64,000 nucleotides of DNA from Pseudomonas sp. P8_229 (GTDB lineage Bacteria; Pseudomonadota; Gammaproteobacteria; Pseudomonadales; Pseudomonadaceae), in the NCBI RefSeq assembly GCF_034008635.1, contig NZ_CP125378.1, forward strand, positions 3,906,501-3,970,500. The letters are read 5' to 3'. The notes below the pieces were generated by a model that did not search any database, was not told the origin of the DNA, and was given only the letters and a program-made list of their open reading frames with translations. Position numbers and translations under genes: made by a program. Numbering within the stretch: the stretch's first letter is position 1; every line of letters starts with the position of its first letter. Shown piece by piece: positions 54,516 through 63,805 of this stretch.

Positions 54516-56111
54516 CTACTTCACCTGGGTGGTGGCGAAGTTATTGGTTGTCAGAGGGCTGATGTGATAACCCTCTACGTTGTTGCGCATTGCAGTGAAC
54601 ATCCGGGTGTGGGCCATGCTGATCCACGGTTGGTCCTGATTAAACAACACCTGGGCCTGCTCATAGAGTTTGGCGCGTTCGGCCGGATCTACTTTAGCCC
54701 GAGCCTCGTCCAGCAGCGCCTGGAATTTCTCGTTGCACCAACGAGCGTAGTTTTCGCCGTTCTTGGCCGCCTCACAACTGAGCATAGGCGTCAGGAAGTT
54801 ATCCGGGTCGCCGTTGTCGCCCGCCCATCCGGCCGACACGATGTCGTGCTCGCCGTTCTTGGCGCGCTTGAGCATTTCGCCCCATTCCATTACACGGATG
54901 TCGAGCTTGATCCCGACTTTCGACAGGTCGGCCTGCATCATCTGCGCGCCGAGCATCGGGTTCGGGTTGGTCGGGCCGCCGCCGTTACGGGTAAACAGAG
55001 TAAACACGTAACCTTCCGGCACGCCGGCTTCCTTGAGCAGGGCGCGGGCCTTGTCGAGATCGCGGGGCGGGTTCTTCAGATCATGGTTGTAGCCCAACAG
55101 CGTTGGCGGGTACGGGTTGACCGCGACGGTCGCGTTGCCTTTGCCAAACAGCGCGTTGACGTAGGCTTCCTTGTCGAAGGCGATATCGATGGCTTTGCGC
55201 ACCCGGACGTCGCTCATGTACTTGTGCTGGGTGTTCATGGCCATGTAGGACACGGTCATCGCGTCCAGTTCGGCGACTTTCAGGTTCGGATCCTGCTTGA
55301 TGCTCGGGATGTCGTCAGGCTTGGGGTACAGCGCGATCTGGCACTCGTTGGCCTTGAGCTTTTGCTGGCGCACGTTGTTGTCGACGGCGATCGCCAGGAT
55401 CAACGTTTCGGCCGGTGGCTTGCCGAGGAAATATTCCGGATTCGCCTTGAACCGTACCTGAGCGTCCTTGGCGTAGCGCTGGAAGATGAACGGGCCGGTG
55501 CCGACCGGCTTGTTGTTCAAGTCGCCCTGCTTGCCGGCCTTGAGCAACTGGTCGGCGTATTCGGCGGAGTAGATCGAGGAAAACGCCATGGCGATGTCGG
55601 CCAGGAATGGCGCTTCGCGGCGGGTCAGGCTGAACTTGACTGTGCTGTCATCGACTTTTTCGACGTTTTTCAGCAGTTCCTTGAAACCCATGCTTTCAAA
55701 GTACGGGAAGCCTACGCTCGACTGTTTGTGCCACGGATGATTCGGGTCCAGCTGGCGCTGGAAGCTCCAGACCACGTCGTCGGCGTTGAAGTCGCGGCTC
55801 GGCTTGAAGTATTCGGTGGTGTGAAACTTGACGCCTTTGCGCAAATGGAACGTGTAGCTCAGGCCGTCATCGCTGATCTCCCAGGAGTCGGCCAGTGACG
55901 GGATCACTTGGGTAGTGCCGGGCTTGAAACCCACCAGGCGGTTGAAAATGGTTTCGGAAACCGCATCGCCTGTGACTGCAGTTGTGTATTGGGCCATATC
56001 GAAGCCTTCCGGACTGGCTTCGGTGCAGACCACCAAGGGTTTGGCCGAGACGCCGATGGCGGCGCTCAACAACGCAGCCGCGACGGCCGCACGTAGGGGA
56101 AGCATTTTCAT
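54516..56111 (-). CDS. dppA: Peptide-binding protein, fourth of the dpp operon
   Basis: 531-residue periplasmic protein of the SBP_bac_5 family. A signal peptide (to about residue 23, ending GVSA) is followed by KPLVVCTEASPEGFD. It should deliver di- or tripeptides to DppBCDF. By position it corresponds to dppA4 of P. aeruginosa, between opdP and dppB. The ATG at 56111 has GAGGG before it. A strong terminator lies upstream, so this gene and dppBCDF may be less expressed than the first part of the operon, or have their own start. Confidence 0.93.
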   Translation of the reverse strand: MKMLPLRAAVAAALLSAAIGVSAKPLVVCTEASPEGFDMAQYTTAVTGDAVSETIFNRLVGFKPGTTQVIPSLADSWEISDDGLSYTFHLRKGVKFHTTEYFKPSRDFNADDVVWSFQRQLDPNHPWHKQSSVGFPYFESMGFKELLKNVEKVDDSTVKFSLTRREAPFLADIAMAFSSIYSAEYADQLLKAGKQGDLNNKPVGTGPFIFQRYAKDAQVRFKANPEYFLGKPPAETLILAIAVDNNVRQQKLKANECQIALYPKPDDIPSIKQDPNLKVAELDAMTVSYMAMNTQHKYMSDVRVRKAIDIAFDKEAYVNALFGKGNATVAVNPYPPTLLGYNHDLKNPPRDLDKARALLKEAGVPEGYVFTLFTRNGGGPTNPNPMLGAQMMQADLSKVGIKLDIRVMEWGEMLKRAKNGEHDIVSAGWAGDNGDPDNFLTPMLSCEAAKNGENYARWCNEKFQALLDEARAKVDPAERAKLYEQAQVLFNQDQPWISMAHTRMFTAMRNNVEGYHISPLTTNNFATTQVK

Positions 56112-56139
56112 CGATAACCCTCTGCAATCGGTTGAAGAC

Positions 56140-56179
56140 AAAAAACCGAACGGCCGACTCTTCATGAGTCAGCCGTCGG
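56140..56179 (-). terminator. Intrinsic terminator after opdP
   Basis: On the minus strand the stem is CCGACGGCTGACTC / GAGTCGGCCGTTCGG with a five-base loop and a bulge, followed by six T. It lies inside the operon between opdP and the fourth dppA gene and so probably allows partial read-through. Confidence 0.8.
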
Positions 56180-56189
56180 TTGGCGTTTT

Positions 56190-57602
56190 TTACAGGATGT
56201 TGAATGGAACCGTGGTCACGAGACGGAACTCGTTGATGCTGCCATCGGACTGGTTTTCGCTGGCGCGGTGAGCGGTGTAGGTGCCACGGATGGTGGTCGC
56301 CTTGAGTGGGCCGCTTTGCACCGCGTAGGTCGCACCGATGCCGTATTCATAGTGGTGCTCGCCGTCCATGTTGCGTACGTCATACGCAGTGCCGGTGTAG
56401 TGAGTACCGTCGATGCCCCAGCCGCGAGCCTGGTAGATATTGAACTTCAGACCTGGCACGCCGTATTCGGCCATGTTCAGACCGTAGGCGACCTGGAAGG
56501 ATTTCTCGTTCGGGCCGTTGAAGTCCGACAGCAGGGAGTTGGCCAGGTAGATGCCGTTGGTTTCGTGCAGATAGTCGAAGTACTCGTCACCGTTGATGGC
56601 CTGGTACGAGAAGGTCAGGCTGTGGGCCTGGTGAGTCAGGCCGAACGACAGCGAGTAGGTGTCGTTGTCGATTTCGCCCATCTCTTTTTTGCCGGTATCG
56701 ACGGTTTTGTAGTAGTTCAGGCCGGTGGTCAGGCTCACGACATTGCTGTCACCCAGTTCGTGGGTGGCGCCGAAGTAGTACTGGTTCCAGAAGTCTTCAA
56801 CCTTGGAGGCGTACAGGCTGGTTTTCAGGCTTTTCAGCGGCTGATAGTTCAGGCCGACGATGCTCACGCGATCGGTTTCAGCCTTGTTGTTGGTGTACTC
56901 GGAGCGGAACTTCGACAGGCTCTCTTCGGTACGCGGCGATACGCGGTCGAAGCTGCCGGCGTCGAACGACAGGTTGTTCAGTTCTTCGCTGTGCAGGCTT
57001 ACACCTTCAAAGCTCGAAGGCAGCGCACGGTTGCCGATGGTGTCGACGATCGGGGTGCTGAAATTCTGACGACCGGCGGTCAGCGTGGTGTTCGACACGC
57101 GGAACTTGACGTTGGCCAGGCCCAGTTTGCTCCACTGGCCTTCAGCGTCGCCGCCTTCCTTGGTCAGCGTACGGTTGTTGCCTGCGCCTGGACGCGAGCC
57201 TGGTGCGCCACCGTTGTTGGACGCCAGATCCTTGCGGCTCCGATCCAGGGCTACGGCGTTGTACGCGGCCACTTCAGTGCTGACACCGACGGTGCCCTGA
57301 GTGAAGCCGGAGTTGAAATTGACGATGGTGCCCTGCACCCAGTTGATACGACGGTCAGTCGGGGTGGCGACGCCGTCCTTGCGGTAAGTGAACTTGCCGC
57401 CGCGCTTGAGTTGCTCGTTGGCGTACCAGTTACGGGTCGTGCCGCTGACCGTAGAACCTTCGAGGAAGCCGGTGGCATCAGCCTGGGCGCTTTTCTCGTT
57501 GACGGTCACCGGGGTGAACGCCTGGCTCTGTTCCTCGGCGTAAGCCGTGGCGGTGATGCTGCTGATGGCCAAGGCCAGTATCGCGGTGCTGCTCAGTTTC
57601 AT
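56190..57602 (-). CDS. opdP: OprD-family porin, peptide uptake (OpdP)
   Basis: 470-residue outer-membrane channel. A signal peptide (to about residue 22, ATAYA) precedes an 18-strand OprD-type barrel with FLEGSTVSGTTRNWYANEQL near the start, which is standard for the family, and ending RLVTTVPFNIL. In P. aeruginosa OpdP passes glycine-glutamate dipeptides and carbapenems and is encoded inside the dpp operon at this place. The location between the third and fourth binding-protein genes supports the name. Confidence 0.92.
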   Translation of the reverse strand: MKLSSTAILALAISSITATAYAEEQSQAFTPVTVNEKSAQADATGFLEGSTVSGTTRNWYANEQLKRGGKFTYRKDGVATPTDRRINWVQGTIVNFNSGFTQGTVGVSTEVAAYNAVALDRSRKDLASNNGGAPGSRPGAGNNRTLTKEGGDAEGQWSKLGLANVKFRVSNTTLTAGRQNFSTPIVDTIGNRALPSSFEGVSLHSEELNNLSFDAGSFDRVSPRTEESLSKFRSEYTNNKAETDRVSIVGLNYQPLKSLKTSLYASKVEDFWNQYYFGATHELGDSNVVSLTTGLNYYKTVDTGKKEMGEIDNDTYSLSFGLTHQAHSLTFSYQAINGDEYFDYLHETNGIYLANSLLSDFNGPNEKSFQVAYGLNMAEYGVPGLKFNIYQARGWGIDGTHYTGTAYDVRNMDGEHHYEYGIGATYAVQSGPLKATTIRGTYTAHRASENQSDGSINEFRLVTTVPFNIL

Positions 57603-57776
57603 GGGTGAAGCTCCTTTACTTTCTTTTTATGCCGGCTTTTTTGGGTTGGCCGGTTATTGGTTTAGAACTCATTCACACATCGCAAACGTTTGCAAAAGGC
57701 CGGATCGGCGAATTTCGGCAAAGCGCTTGCGTGAGGGGGTAGACAGCCCCCTCAGCGTTGCGGCTAATCGGTTGGG

Positions 57777-59375
57777 TTAATCGATACTGACGCCCGAGAA
57801 CACATTGCGACCGAAGGGGCTGACTTTGAAGCCTTCAACCCTGGCGCTTAACGGCTGGTTGACCGTCGAATGGGCGACAGGCGTGATCGGCACTTGCTGC
57901 TTGAGCAACTGCTGCGCCTGTTTGTAGAGCATGGTGCGCTGGTCGCGGTCGGTGACGACCTTGGCCTCTTTGACCAGCTTGTCGTAAGCCGGATCGCACC
58001 ACATGGAATAGTTGTTGCCGCCAATGGCGTCGCAGCTGTACAGGGTGCCCAGCCAGTTGTCCGGGTCCCCGTTGTCACCGGTCCAGCCGATCAGACTGAT
58101 GTCGTGCTCGCCATTCTTGGTGCGCTTGATGTACTCGCCCCATTCGTAGCTGACGATCTTCACTTTCAGGCCGATCTTGGCCCAGTCCGCCTGGAGCATT
58201 TCGGCCATCAGTTTGGCGTTCGGGTTGTACGGACGCTGTACCGGCATCGCCCACAGGGTGATTTCGGTGCCTTCTTTGACGCCGGCAGCCTTGAGCAGCT
58301 CCTTGGCTTTTTCCGGGTTGTAGGCGGCGTCCTTGATAGTGTCGTCATAGGACCACTGGGTCGGCGGCATGGCGTTGACGGCCAATTGCCCGGCGCCTTG
58401 ATAAACAGCGTTGAGAATCCCTTGTTTATTCACCGCCATGTCCAGAGCCTGACGCACTTCGAGCTGGTCGAAGGGCTTGTGGCGCACGTTGTAGGCGATG
58501 TAACCGAGGTTGAAGCCTGGCTTGGAAATCAGCTGCAGTTTCGGATCAGCCTTCAGCGCTTCAACATCGGCAGGGCGCGGATGCAGGGTGATCTGGCATT
58601 CGCCGGCCTTGAGCTTCTGCACGCGCACCGATGCGTCGGTGTTGATCGCGAAGATCAGATTGTCGAGTTTGACCCGGCTCGGATCCCAGTAATGTTTATT
58701 ACCGGTGTAACGGATGTTCGAGTCTTTCTGATAGCTCTTGAACACGAACGGCCCGGTACCGACCGGCTTCTGGTTGATGTCGCTCGGCTTGCCTTCGGCC
58801 AGCAGCTTGTCGGCGTATTCGGCGGACAGGATGGCGGCGAAGCTCATGGCGATGTTCTGGATGAACGCAGCGTCGACGCTGTTGAGCGTGAACTCCACGG
58901 TCAGCGGCCCGGTCTTTTCGACCTTGGCGATGTTCTTGTTCAGGCTCATCCCGTTGAAATATGGGAACTCGGTCGGATAAGCCTTACGGAATGGCTGTTG
59001 CGGATCGAGCATGCGGTTAAACGTGAACAGCACGTCGTCGGCGTTGAAATCGCGCGTCGGTTTGAAGTACGGCGTTGTATGAAATTGCACCCCTTCACGC
59101 AGGTGAAAGGTGTACTTGAGACCATCCTCGGAAATATCCCACTTGGTTGCCAGACCCGGTACGACGTTGGTCGCGCCTTTTTCGAACTCGACCAGGCGGT
59201 TGTACAGCGGCTCGGCGGCGTCGTTGTCGGTCGCCGTCGTGTATTGCGCGGTATCAAAACCCGCCGGGCTGCCTTCGGAGCAGAACACCAGGCTCTTGCT
59301 GGCGGCGTAACTGGTGGACGTGGCGGCCAACAGGCCGGCGCCCAGCAGTGCGGAAAAAACCAAGGTATGGCGCAT
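57777..59375 (-). CDS. dppA: Peptide-binding protein, third of the dpp operon
   Basis: 532-residue SBP_bac_5 periplasmic protein. The signal peptide (MRHTLVFSALLGAGLLAATS, cut near residue 24) precedes KSLVFCSEGSPAGFDTAQYT. By position it matches dppA3. It is closer in sequence to the gene at 59677-61302 than to the one at 54516-56111: long shared stretches such as YNPNAKLMAEMLQ and KIVSYEWGEYIKR. This points to duplication and divergence for different peptides. The ATG at 59375 has AGGGAG upstream. Confidence 0.93.
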   Translation of the reverse strand: MRHTLVFSALLGAGLLAATSTSYAASKSLVFCSEGSPAGFDTAQYTTATDNDAAEPLYNRLVEFEKGATNVVPGLATKWDISEDGLKYTFHLREGVQFHTTPYFKPTRDFNADDVLFTFNRMLDPQQPFRKAYPTEFPYFNGMSLNKNIAKVEKTGPLTVEFTLNSVDAAFIQNIAMSFAAILSAEYADKLLAEGKPSDINQKPVGTGPFVFKSYQKDSNIRYTGNKHYWDPSRVKLDNLIFAINTDASVRVQKLKAGECQITLHPRPADVEALKADPKLQLISKPGFNLGYIAYNVRHKPFDQLEVRQALDMAVNKQGILNAVYQGAGQLAVNAMPPTQWSYDDTIKDAAYNPEKAKELLKAAGVKEGTEITLWAMPVQRPYNPNAKLMAEMLQADWAKIGLKVKIVSYEWGEYIKRTKNGEHDISLIGWTGDNGDPDNWLGTLYSCDAIGGNNYSMWCDPAYDKLVKEAKVVTDRDQRTMLYKQAQQLLKQQVPITPVAHSTVNQPLSARVEGFKVSPFGRNVFSGVSID

Positions 59376-59636
59376 GACGCTCCCTCTTTTTGTAGTGTTG
59401 TTCAATGCACCGCGATCACGTCCAGGGACGTTGAGGTGGCATTGAGCTCAATCCAGCACGTACGGCAAGCCGGTGGCCCACGCAGAAACTGGTCAGAACC
59501 CGACGGTAGGGGCCGTGGGTCTGGCAGTAAATGCGTAATTGCCTGAAAACTCGTAGGAAAAGTCGACGCGTCCTCTGCCGCTGCAGTCATCCGCAGCGGA
59601 ATTGGCCGTAGGCAAATTCCTAACTTCCCGGCAGCT
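59376..59636. other. Gap between second and third dppA genes
   Basis: About 260 bases without a recognisable gene. In P. aeruginosa this place holds the repressor gene psdR and the peptidase gene mdpA; neither is here. No relic of them is evident by eye. Confidence 0.6.
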
Positions 59637-59669
59637 AAAACAGCGGCGACGTCATGAACGTCGCCGCTG
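59637..59669 (-). terminator. Intrinsic terminator after the second dppA gene
   Basis: On the minus strand a 12-bp perfect stem CAGCGGCGACGT with a five-base loop is followed by TTTT. It lies eight bases after the stop codon. With this terminator the third dppA gene may have its own promoter in the 260-base gap. Confidence 0.8.
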
Positions 59670-59676
59670 CAATGGC

Positions 59677-61302
59677 TTAATTGCTGACGCTGACGCCGTA
59701 GAAGGAGTTCAAGCCGAATGGGCTGATCTTGAAGTCCTGCACGTTGGCGCGCATGGGTTGGTACACCGTCGAGTGAGCGATAGGTGTCATTGGGACTGCA
59801 TCTTTGAGGACGTGTTGCGCCTGTTTGTACAGTTCGGTGCGCTTGGCCTGGTCGGTAGTGCGCTTGGCTTCCTTGACGAGACCGTCGAACTTCTTGTCGC
59901 ACCACTTGGAGAAGTTGTTGCCGCTGAGCGAGTCGCAGCCGAACAGCACGTTCAGCCAGTTGTCCGGGTCACCATTGTCACCGCTCCAGCCAATGATCAT
60001 GGCCTGGTTCTCGCCACCTTTGGAGCGCTTGATGTACTCGCCCCACTCGTAGCTGGTGATCTTCACGTTCAAGCCGATCTTCTTCCAGTCGGACTGGAGC
60101 ATTTCAGCCATCAGCTTGGCGTTCGGGTTGTACGGACGCTGAACCGGCATCGCCCACAGAACGATCTCGGTACCTTCCTTGACGCCTGCTTCCTTGAGCA
60201 GTTGCTTGGCTTTTTCAGGATCGTACTTGGCGTCCTTGATGGTGGTGTCGTAGGACCATTGGGTCGGCGGCATGGCGTTGACGGCCAGTTGGCCGGCGCC
60301 CTGGTAAACCGAGTCGATGATCTGCGGCTTGTTCACCGCCATGTCCAGCGCCTGGCGCACGCGCAGGTCAGCCAGCGGGTTAGGCTCGTTGCTGCCCTTG
60401 ACCTTGTCCATCACGTTGTAGGCGATGTAGCCGAGGTTGAAACCGGCCTGGTCAGGCATCTTCAGGGTCTTGTCGGCCTTGAGTGCCGCGAGATCCGCCG
60501 GACGCGGGAACAGGGTGACCTGGCACTCGTTCTTTTTCAGCTTCTGGATGCGCACCGACGGGTCGGTGGTGATGGCGAAGATCAGGTTGTCGATCTTCAC
60601 GTCTTCAGGTTTCCAGTAGTCCTTGTTGCCGGTGTAACGGATGTTCGAGTCTTTCTGATAGCTCTTGAACACGAACGGGCCGGTGCCGATCGGCTTCTGG
60701 TTGATATCGGCAGCCTTGCCTTCCTTGAGCAGCTGGGCAGCGTACTCGGCGGACTGTACTGAAGCGAAGCTCATGGCCATGTTCTGGATGAACGCGGCGT
60801 CGACTTCTTTCAGAGTGAACTTGACGGTGTGGTCGTCGACTTTATCGATCTTGGTGATGTTGGTGTCCATCCCCATGTCGGTGAAGTACGGGAATTCGGT
60901 CGGGTACGCCTTACGGAACGGGTCATCCTTGTTAATCATGCGATTGAAGGTGAACAGCACGTCGTCGGCGTTGAACTCACGAGTCGGCTTGAAATACGGG
61001 GTGGTGTGGAACTTGACGCCTTCACGCAGGTGGAAGGTGTAAGTCAGGCCATCCGGGGAAATGTCCCAACTGGTGGCCAGGCCAGGGATAACGGCGGTGC
61101 CGCCACGCTCGAACTGGCTCAGACGGTTGAACATGGTTTCGGCTGAGGCGTCGAAGTCGGTTCCGGTGGTGTACTGGCCTGGATCAAAACCGGCCGGGCT
61201 CCCTTCGGAGCAGAACACCAGGTTAGTCGCAGCGGATGCGAAAGGTGCGGAGGCTAACAAGCCTGCGCCGACTAAAAACGGAATGACCGCGTGTTTAAGC
61301 AT
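59677..61302 (-). CDS. dppA: Peptide-binding protein, second of the dpp operon
   Basis: 541-residue SBP_bac_5 periplasmic protein. Signal peptide MLKHAVIPFLVGAGLLASAP, cut near residue 24, then TNLVFCSEGSPAGFDPGQYT. By position it matches dppA2. The ATG at 61302 has GAGG before it. It is very similar to both of its neighbours, and the three together carry different peptide-pocket residues, in line with a shared permease served by several binding proteins. Confidence 0.93.
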   Translation of the reverse strand: MLKHAVIPFLVGAGLLASAPFASAATNLVFCSEGSPAGFDPGQYTTGTDFDASAETMFNRLSQFERGGTAVIPGLATSWDISPDGLTYTFHLREGVKFHTTPYFKPTREFNADDVLFTFNRMINKDDPFRKAYPTEFPYFTDMGMDTNITKIDKVDDHTVKFTLKEVDAAFIQNMAMSFASVQSAEYAAQLLKEGKAADINQKPIGTGPFVFKSYQKDSNIRYTGNKDYWKPEDVKIDNLIFAITTDPSVRIQKLKKNECQVTLFPRPADLAALKADKTLKMPDQAGFNLGYIAYNVMDKVKGSNEPNPLADLRVRQALDMAVNKPQIIDSVYQGAGQLAVNAMPPTQWSYDTTIKDAKYDPEKAKQLLKEAGVKEGTEIVLWAMPVQRPYNPNAKLMAEMLQSDWKKIGLNVKITSYEWGEYIKRSKGGENQAMIIGWSGDNGDPDNWLNVLFGCDSLSGNNFSKWCDKKFDGLVKEAKRTTDQAKRTELYKQAQHVLKDAVPMTPIAHSTVYQPMRANVQDFKISPFGLNSFYGVSVSN

Positions 61303-61509
61303 GTTGGCCTCATGATTTGTTGTCATTTTTTAATATTGAGGTACGACCTCGTGAGTCGTGCCTGCGGATACTTATGCAGGGGCCATACCCATTGCAAGAT
61401 CCAGAGTGTGAGCGAGCGTTAAACGGTGGCACGAACGTACCTTAATGTCGCATATGTATAAATCCTGACGCATTTGACCGTTTGCGAGCGTTTTTTACGG
61501 TGCAAACGG

Positions 61510-61557
61510 GGCCCCAAAACGGTGCGCGAGTCACGTTTTGCGCGCCGTGTTGGGGCC
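61510..61557. repeat. Inverted repeat between first and second dppA genes
   Basis: GGCCCCAAAACGGTGCGCG and CGCGCCGTGTTGGGGCC, a stem of about 17 pairs with mismatches around a 12-base loop. No T-run on the minus strand, so more likely a hairpin that stabilises the end of the first message than a full terminator. The rest of the 260-base gap is AT-richer and could hold a promoter. Confidence 0.7.
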
Positions 61558-61562
61558 TGGTG

Positions 61563-63164
61563 TTACTTATTTATACCCACGCCGTAGAAGGGTGTGAGGC
61601 CGAACGGGCTGATCTTGAAGTCGGTCACTTCCTTGCGCAGCGGCTGGAACACCGTGGAGTTGGCAATTGGCGTGATCGGCACCTGCTGTTTAAGGATCAG
61701 TTGCGCCTGTTGATACAGTTTTACCCGTTGCGCCTTGTCGGTCGTCACCTTGGCTGCTTGCACCAGTTTGTCGTAGGCCGGGTCGCACCACTTGGCGTAG
61801 TTGCTGCCCTTGACTGCCGCGCAGCTGTACAGCACGCCGAGCCAGTTGTCCGGGTCGCCGTTGTCACCTGTCCAACCATAGATCATCGCGTCGTGTTCGC
61901 CATTCTTGGCGCGCTTGATGTACTCGCCCCATTCGTAGCTGACGATGTTGGCCTTGATGCCGATCTTGTCCCAATCCTGCTGGATCATCTGCGCCGACAT
62001 TCGCGCATTCGGGTTGGAGGCGCGCTGCACGGTCATCGCCCAGAGATTGATGGTGGTACCCGATGCAACCCCGGCTTCCTTGAGTAGCGCCTTGGCTTTT
62101 ACAGGGTCGTAGGGTGCGTCCTTGATATTTGGGTCATACGACCATTGCGCCGGCGGCAAGGCGTTTTGCGCCAGCTGGCCGGCACTCTGGTAGACAGCTT
62201 TGATGATCGCCGGTTTGTCGATGGCCATGTCCAGCGCCTGACGGACCTTGAGCTGATCGAGCGGCGGGTGAGTGGTGTTGTAGGCGAGGAAGCCGAGGTT
62301 GAAACCGGCCTGCTTGAGCACGCGCAGGTTCGGGTCCTTTTCCATCACTTCGATGTCGGCTGGGCGCGGGTAGCCGCTGACCTGGCATTCGCCGGTCTTG
62401 AGCTTCTGCAGGCGCACGGCGGCGTCGGGGGTGATCGAGAAGATCAGGTTGTCGATCTTCACGTCTTCGGGTTTCCAGTAGGCCTTGTTGGCGGCGTAGC
62501 GGATCTGCGAGTCTTTCTGGTAGCGCTTGAACACGAACGGGCCGGTGCCCACCGGTTTCTGGTTGAGGTCGGCGGCTTTGCCTTCCTTTAACAGTTGGGC
62601 GGCGTATTCGGCCGATTGCACGGAGGCGAAGCTCATGGCGAGGTTTTGCACGAACGCGGCGTCGACGTTGTTCAGGTTGAAGCGCACGGTCTGGTCGTCG
62701 AGTTTTTCGACCGATTTGATGGTGGTGTTCAGGCCCATGTCGGTGAAGTAGGGGGACTCGGCGGGGTAGGCTTTGCGAAAGGCATTGTCCGGGTCGAGCA
62801 GGCGCTGGAAGGTGAACAGCACGTCATCGGCGTTGAGGTCGCGGGTTGGTTTGAAGTAGTCGGTGGTGTGGAATTTTACGTTTTGGTGCAGGTGGAAGGT
62901 GTACTGGAGTCCGTCGCTGGAGACGTCCCATTGGGTCGCCAGACCGGGTTCGATGTCGGTGCCGCCGCGCTGGAATTGGGTGAGGCGGTTGAAGACGGTT
63001 TCGGCGGACGCGTCGAAGTCGGTGCCGCTGGTGTATTGGCTGGGGTCGAAGCCGGCGGGGCTGGCTTCGGAGCAGTAGACCAGGGTTGTGGCAGCGTTCG
63101 CTATGGGGGTGGTTGCGGCCAGGGCCAGGGAGATCAAGAGCGGTTTGAGGGTGGATCTTGGCAT
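61563..63164 (-). CDS. dppA: Peptide-binding protein, first of the dpp operon
   Basis: 533-residue SBP_bac_5 periplasmic protein with signal peptide MPRSTLKPLLISLALAATTP (cut after ANA, near 24) and then TTLVYCSEASPAGFDPSQYT. First gene of the dpp operon, matching dppA1. The ATG at 63164 has GGGGA upstream; the longer frame to 63284 begins with polar sequence that is no signal peptide and is rejected. Regulation in P. aeruginosa is by PsdR, which is not in this window. Confidence 0.93.
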   Translation of the reverse strand: MPRSTLKPLLISLALAATTPIANAATTLVYCSEASPAGFDPSQYTSGTDFDASAETVFNRLTQFQRGGTDIEPGLATQWDVSSDGLQYTFHLHQNVKFHTTDYFKPTRDLNADDVLFTFQRLLDPDNAFRKAYPAESPYFTDMGLNTTIKSVEKLDDQTVRFNLNNVDAAFVQNLAMSFASVQSAEYAAQLLKEGKAADLNQKPVGTGPFVFKRYQKDSQIRYAANKAYWKPEDVKIDNLIFSITPDAAVRLQKLKTGECQVSGYPRPADIEVMEKDPNLRVLKQAGFNLGFLAYNTTHPPLDQLKVRQALDMAIDKPAIIKAVYQSAGQLAQNALPPAQWSYDPNIKDAPYDPVKAKALLKEAGVASGTTINLWAMTVQRASNPNARMSAQMIQQDWDKIGIKANIVSYEWGEYIKRAKNGEHDAMIYGWTGDNGDPDNWLGVLYSCAAVKGSNYAKWCDPAYDKLVQAAKVTTDKAQRVKLYQQAQLILKQQVPITPIANSTVFQPLRKEVTDFKISPFGLTPFYGVGINK

Positions 63165-63280
63165 GGAGTCCCCGGGTAGATTGGAGGTGGTTGTGTTTTT
63201 TAGGGTAGCGGGGATTTGGGGGGCTTCGGAAATATCGTTTTTCTTGTTTGGGTGTTTGTCTCGGTATATCTGGGGTGTGT

Positions 63281-63640
63281 ACATATCCGTTGCTGCGGTA
63301 ACGGCGGCTTGGGGTTCCGCCCTTACGGCGGGTCACTTTTTCCAGACGCCGAAAAAGTAACCAAAAAGGCTTGCTCCTGCGTGCGGCCCGCTCGCTGGGG
63401 CTCGGGGTCCCTTCGCTCCGGGATCGATCCGGGCGCAGCGCCTACGGTTTGCTTCGCTGCACCTCCTCTCACTGTGTTTGGCTTCGCCAAACGGTCGCTG
63501 CGCTCCCACGCCCGGATCAATCCCTCCGCTCAGCCTGCCGACGTCGCCCGTGGATCAAGATCAAGAGCTGCAGCCGAGCTTGCGCTCATCCTGTTGAGTG
63601 GGGCGGCTGCGCCGCATGGGCTTACACAAATCAAAACTGT
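63281..63640. repeat. Dispersed repeat, copy 2
   Basis: Second copy of the element at 30284-30639, same orientation. Shared blocks include GTTTGCTTCGCTGCACCTCC and TGTTTGGCTTCGCCAAACGG. It begins about 115 bases upstream of the first dppA gene. Frames in it are open but carry no sign of a real gene. Confidence 0.9.
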
Positions 63641-63652
63641 GGAATCCAGCCA

Positions 63653-63796
63653 GCCGACTATTCTCTTGCAGGCTGCATGCGATCCATTTGTAGGAGTGAG
63701 CCTGCTCGCGATGGCTGCCTGCCTGCCGACCAATCTCTAACAGACCACACCCAATCCCACTGTGGGAGCGGGCTTGCTCGCGAAGAGGCCCGCCCG
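63653..63796. repeat. Two 72-bp units of the type A and type B repeat
   Basis: Units start GCCGAC at 63653 and 63725, exactly 72 apart. The first resembles type A (TTCTCTTGCAGGCTGCATGC, TTTGTAGGAGTGAGCCTGC), the second type B (CAGACCACACCCAATCCCAC, TGTGGGAGCGGGCTTGCTCG). The A-B pair matches the A'-B pair of the array at 30672-31319. Confidence 0.85.
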
Positions 63797-63805
63797 GTCA
63801 CCCAA

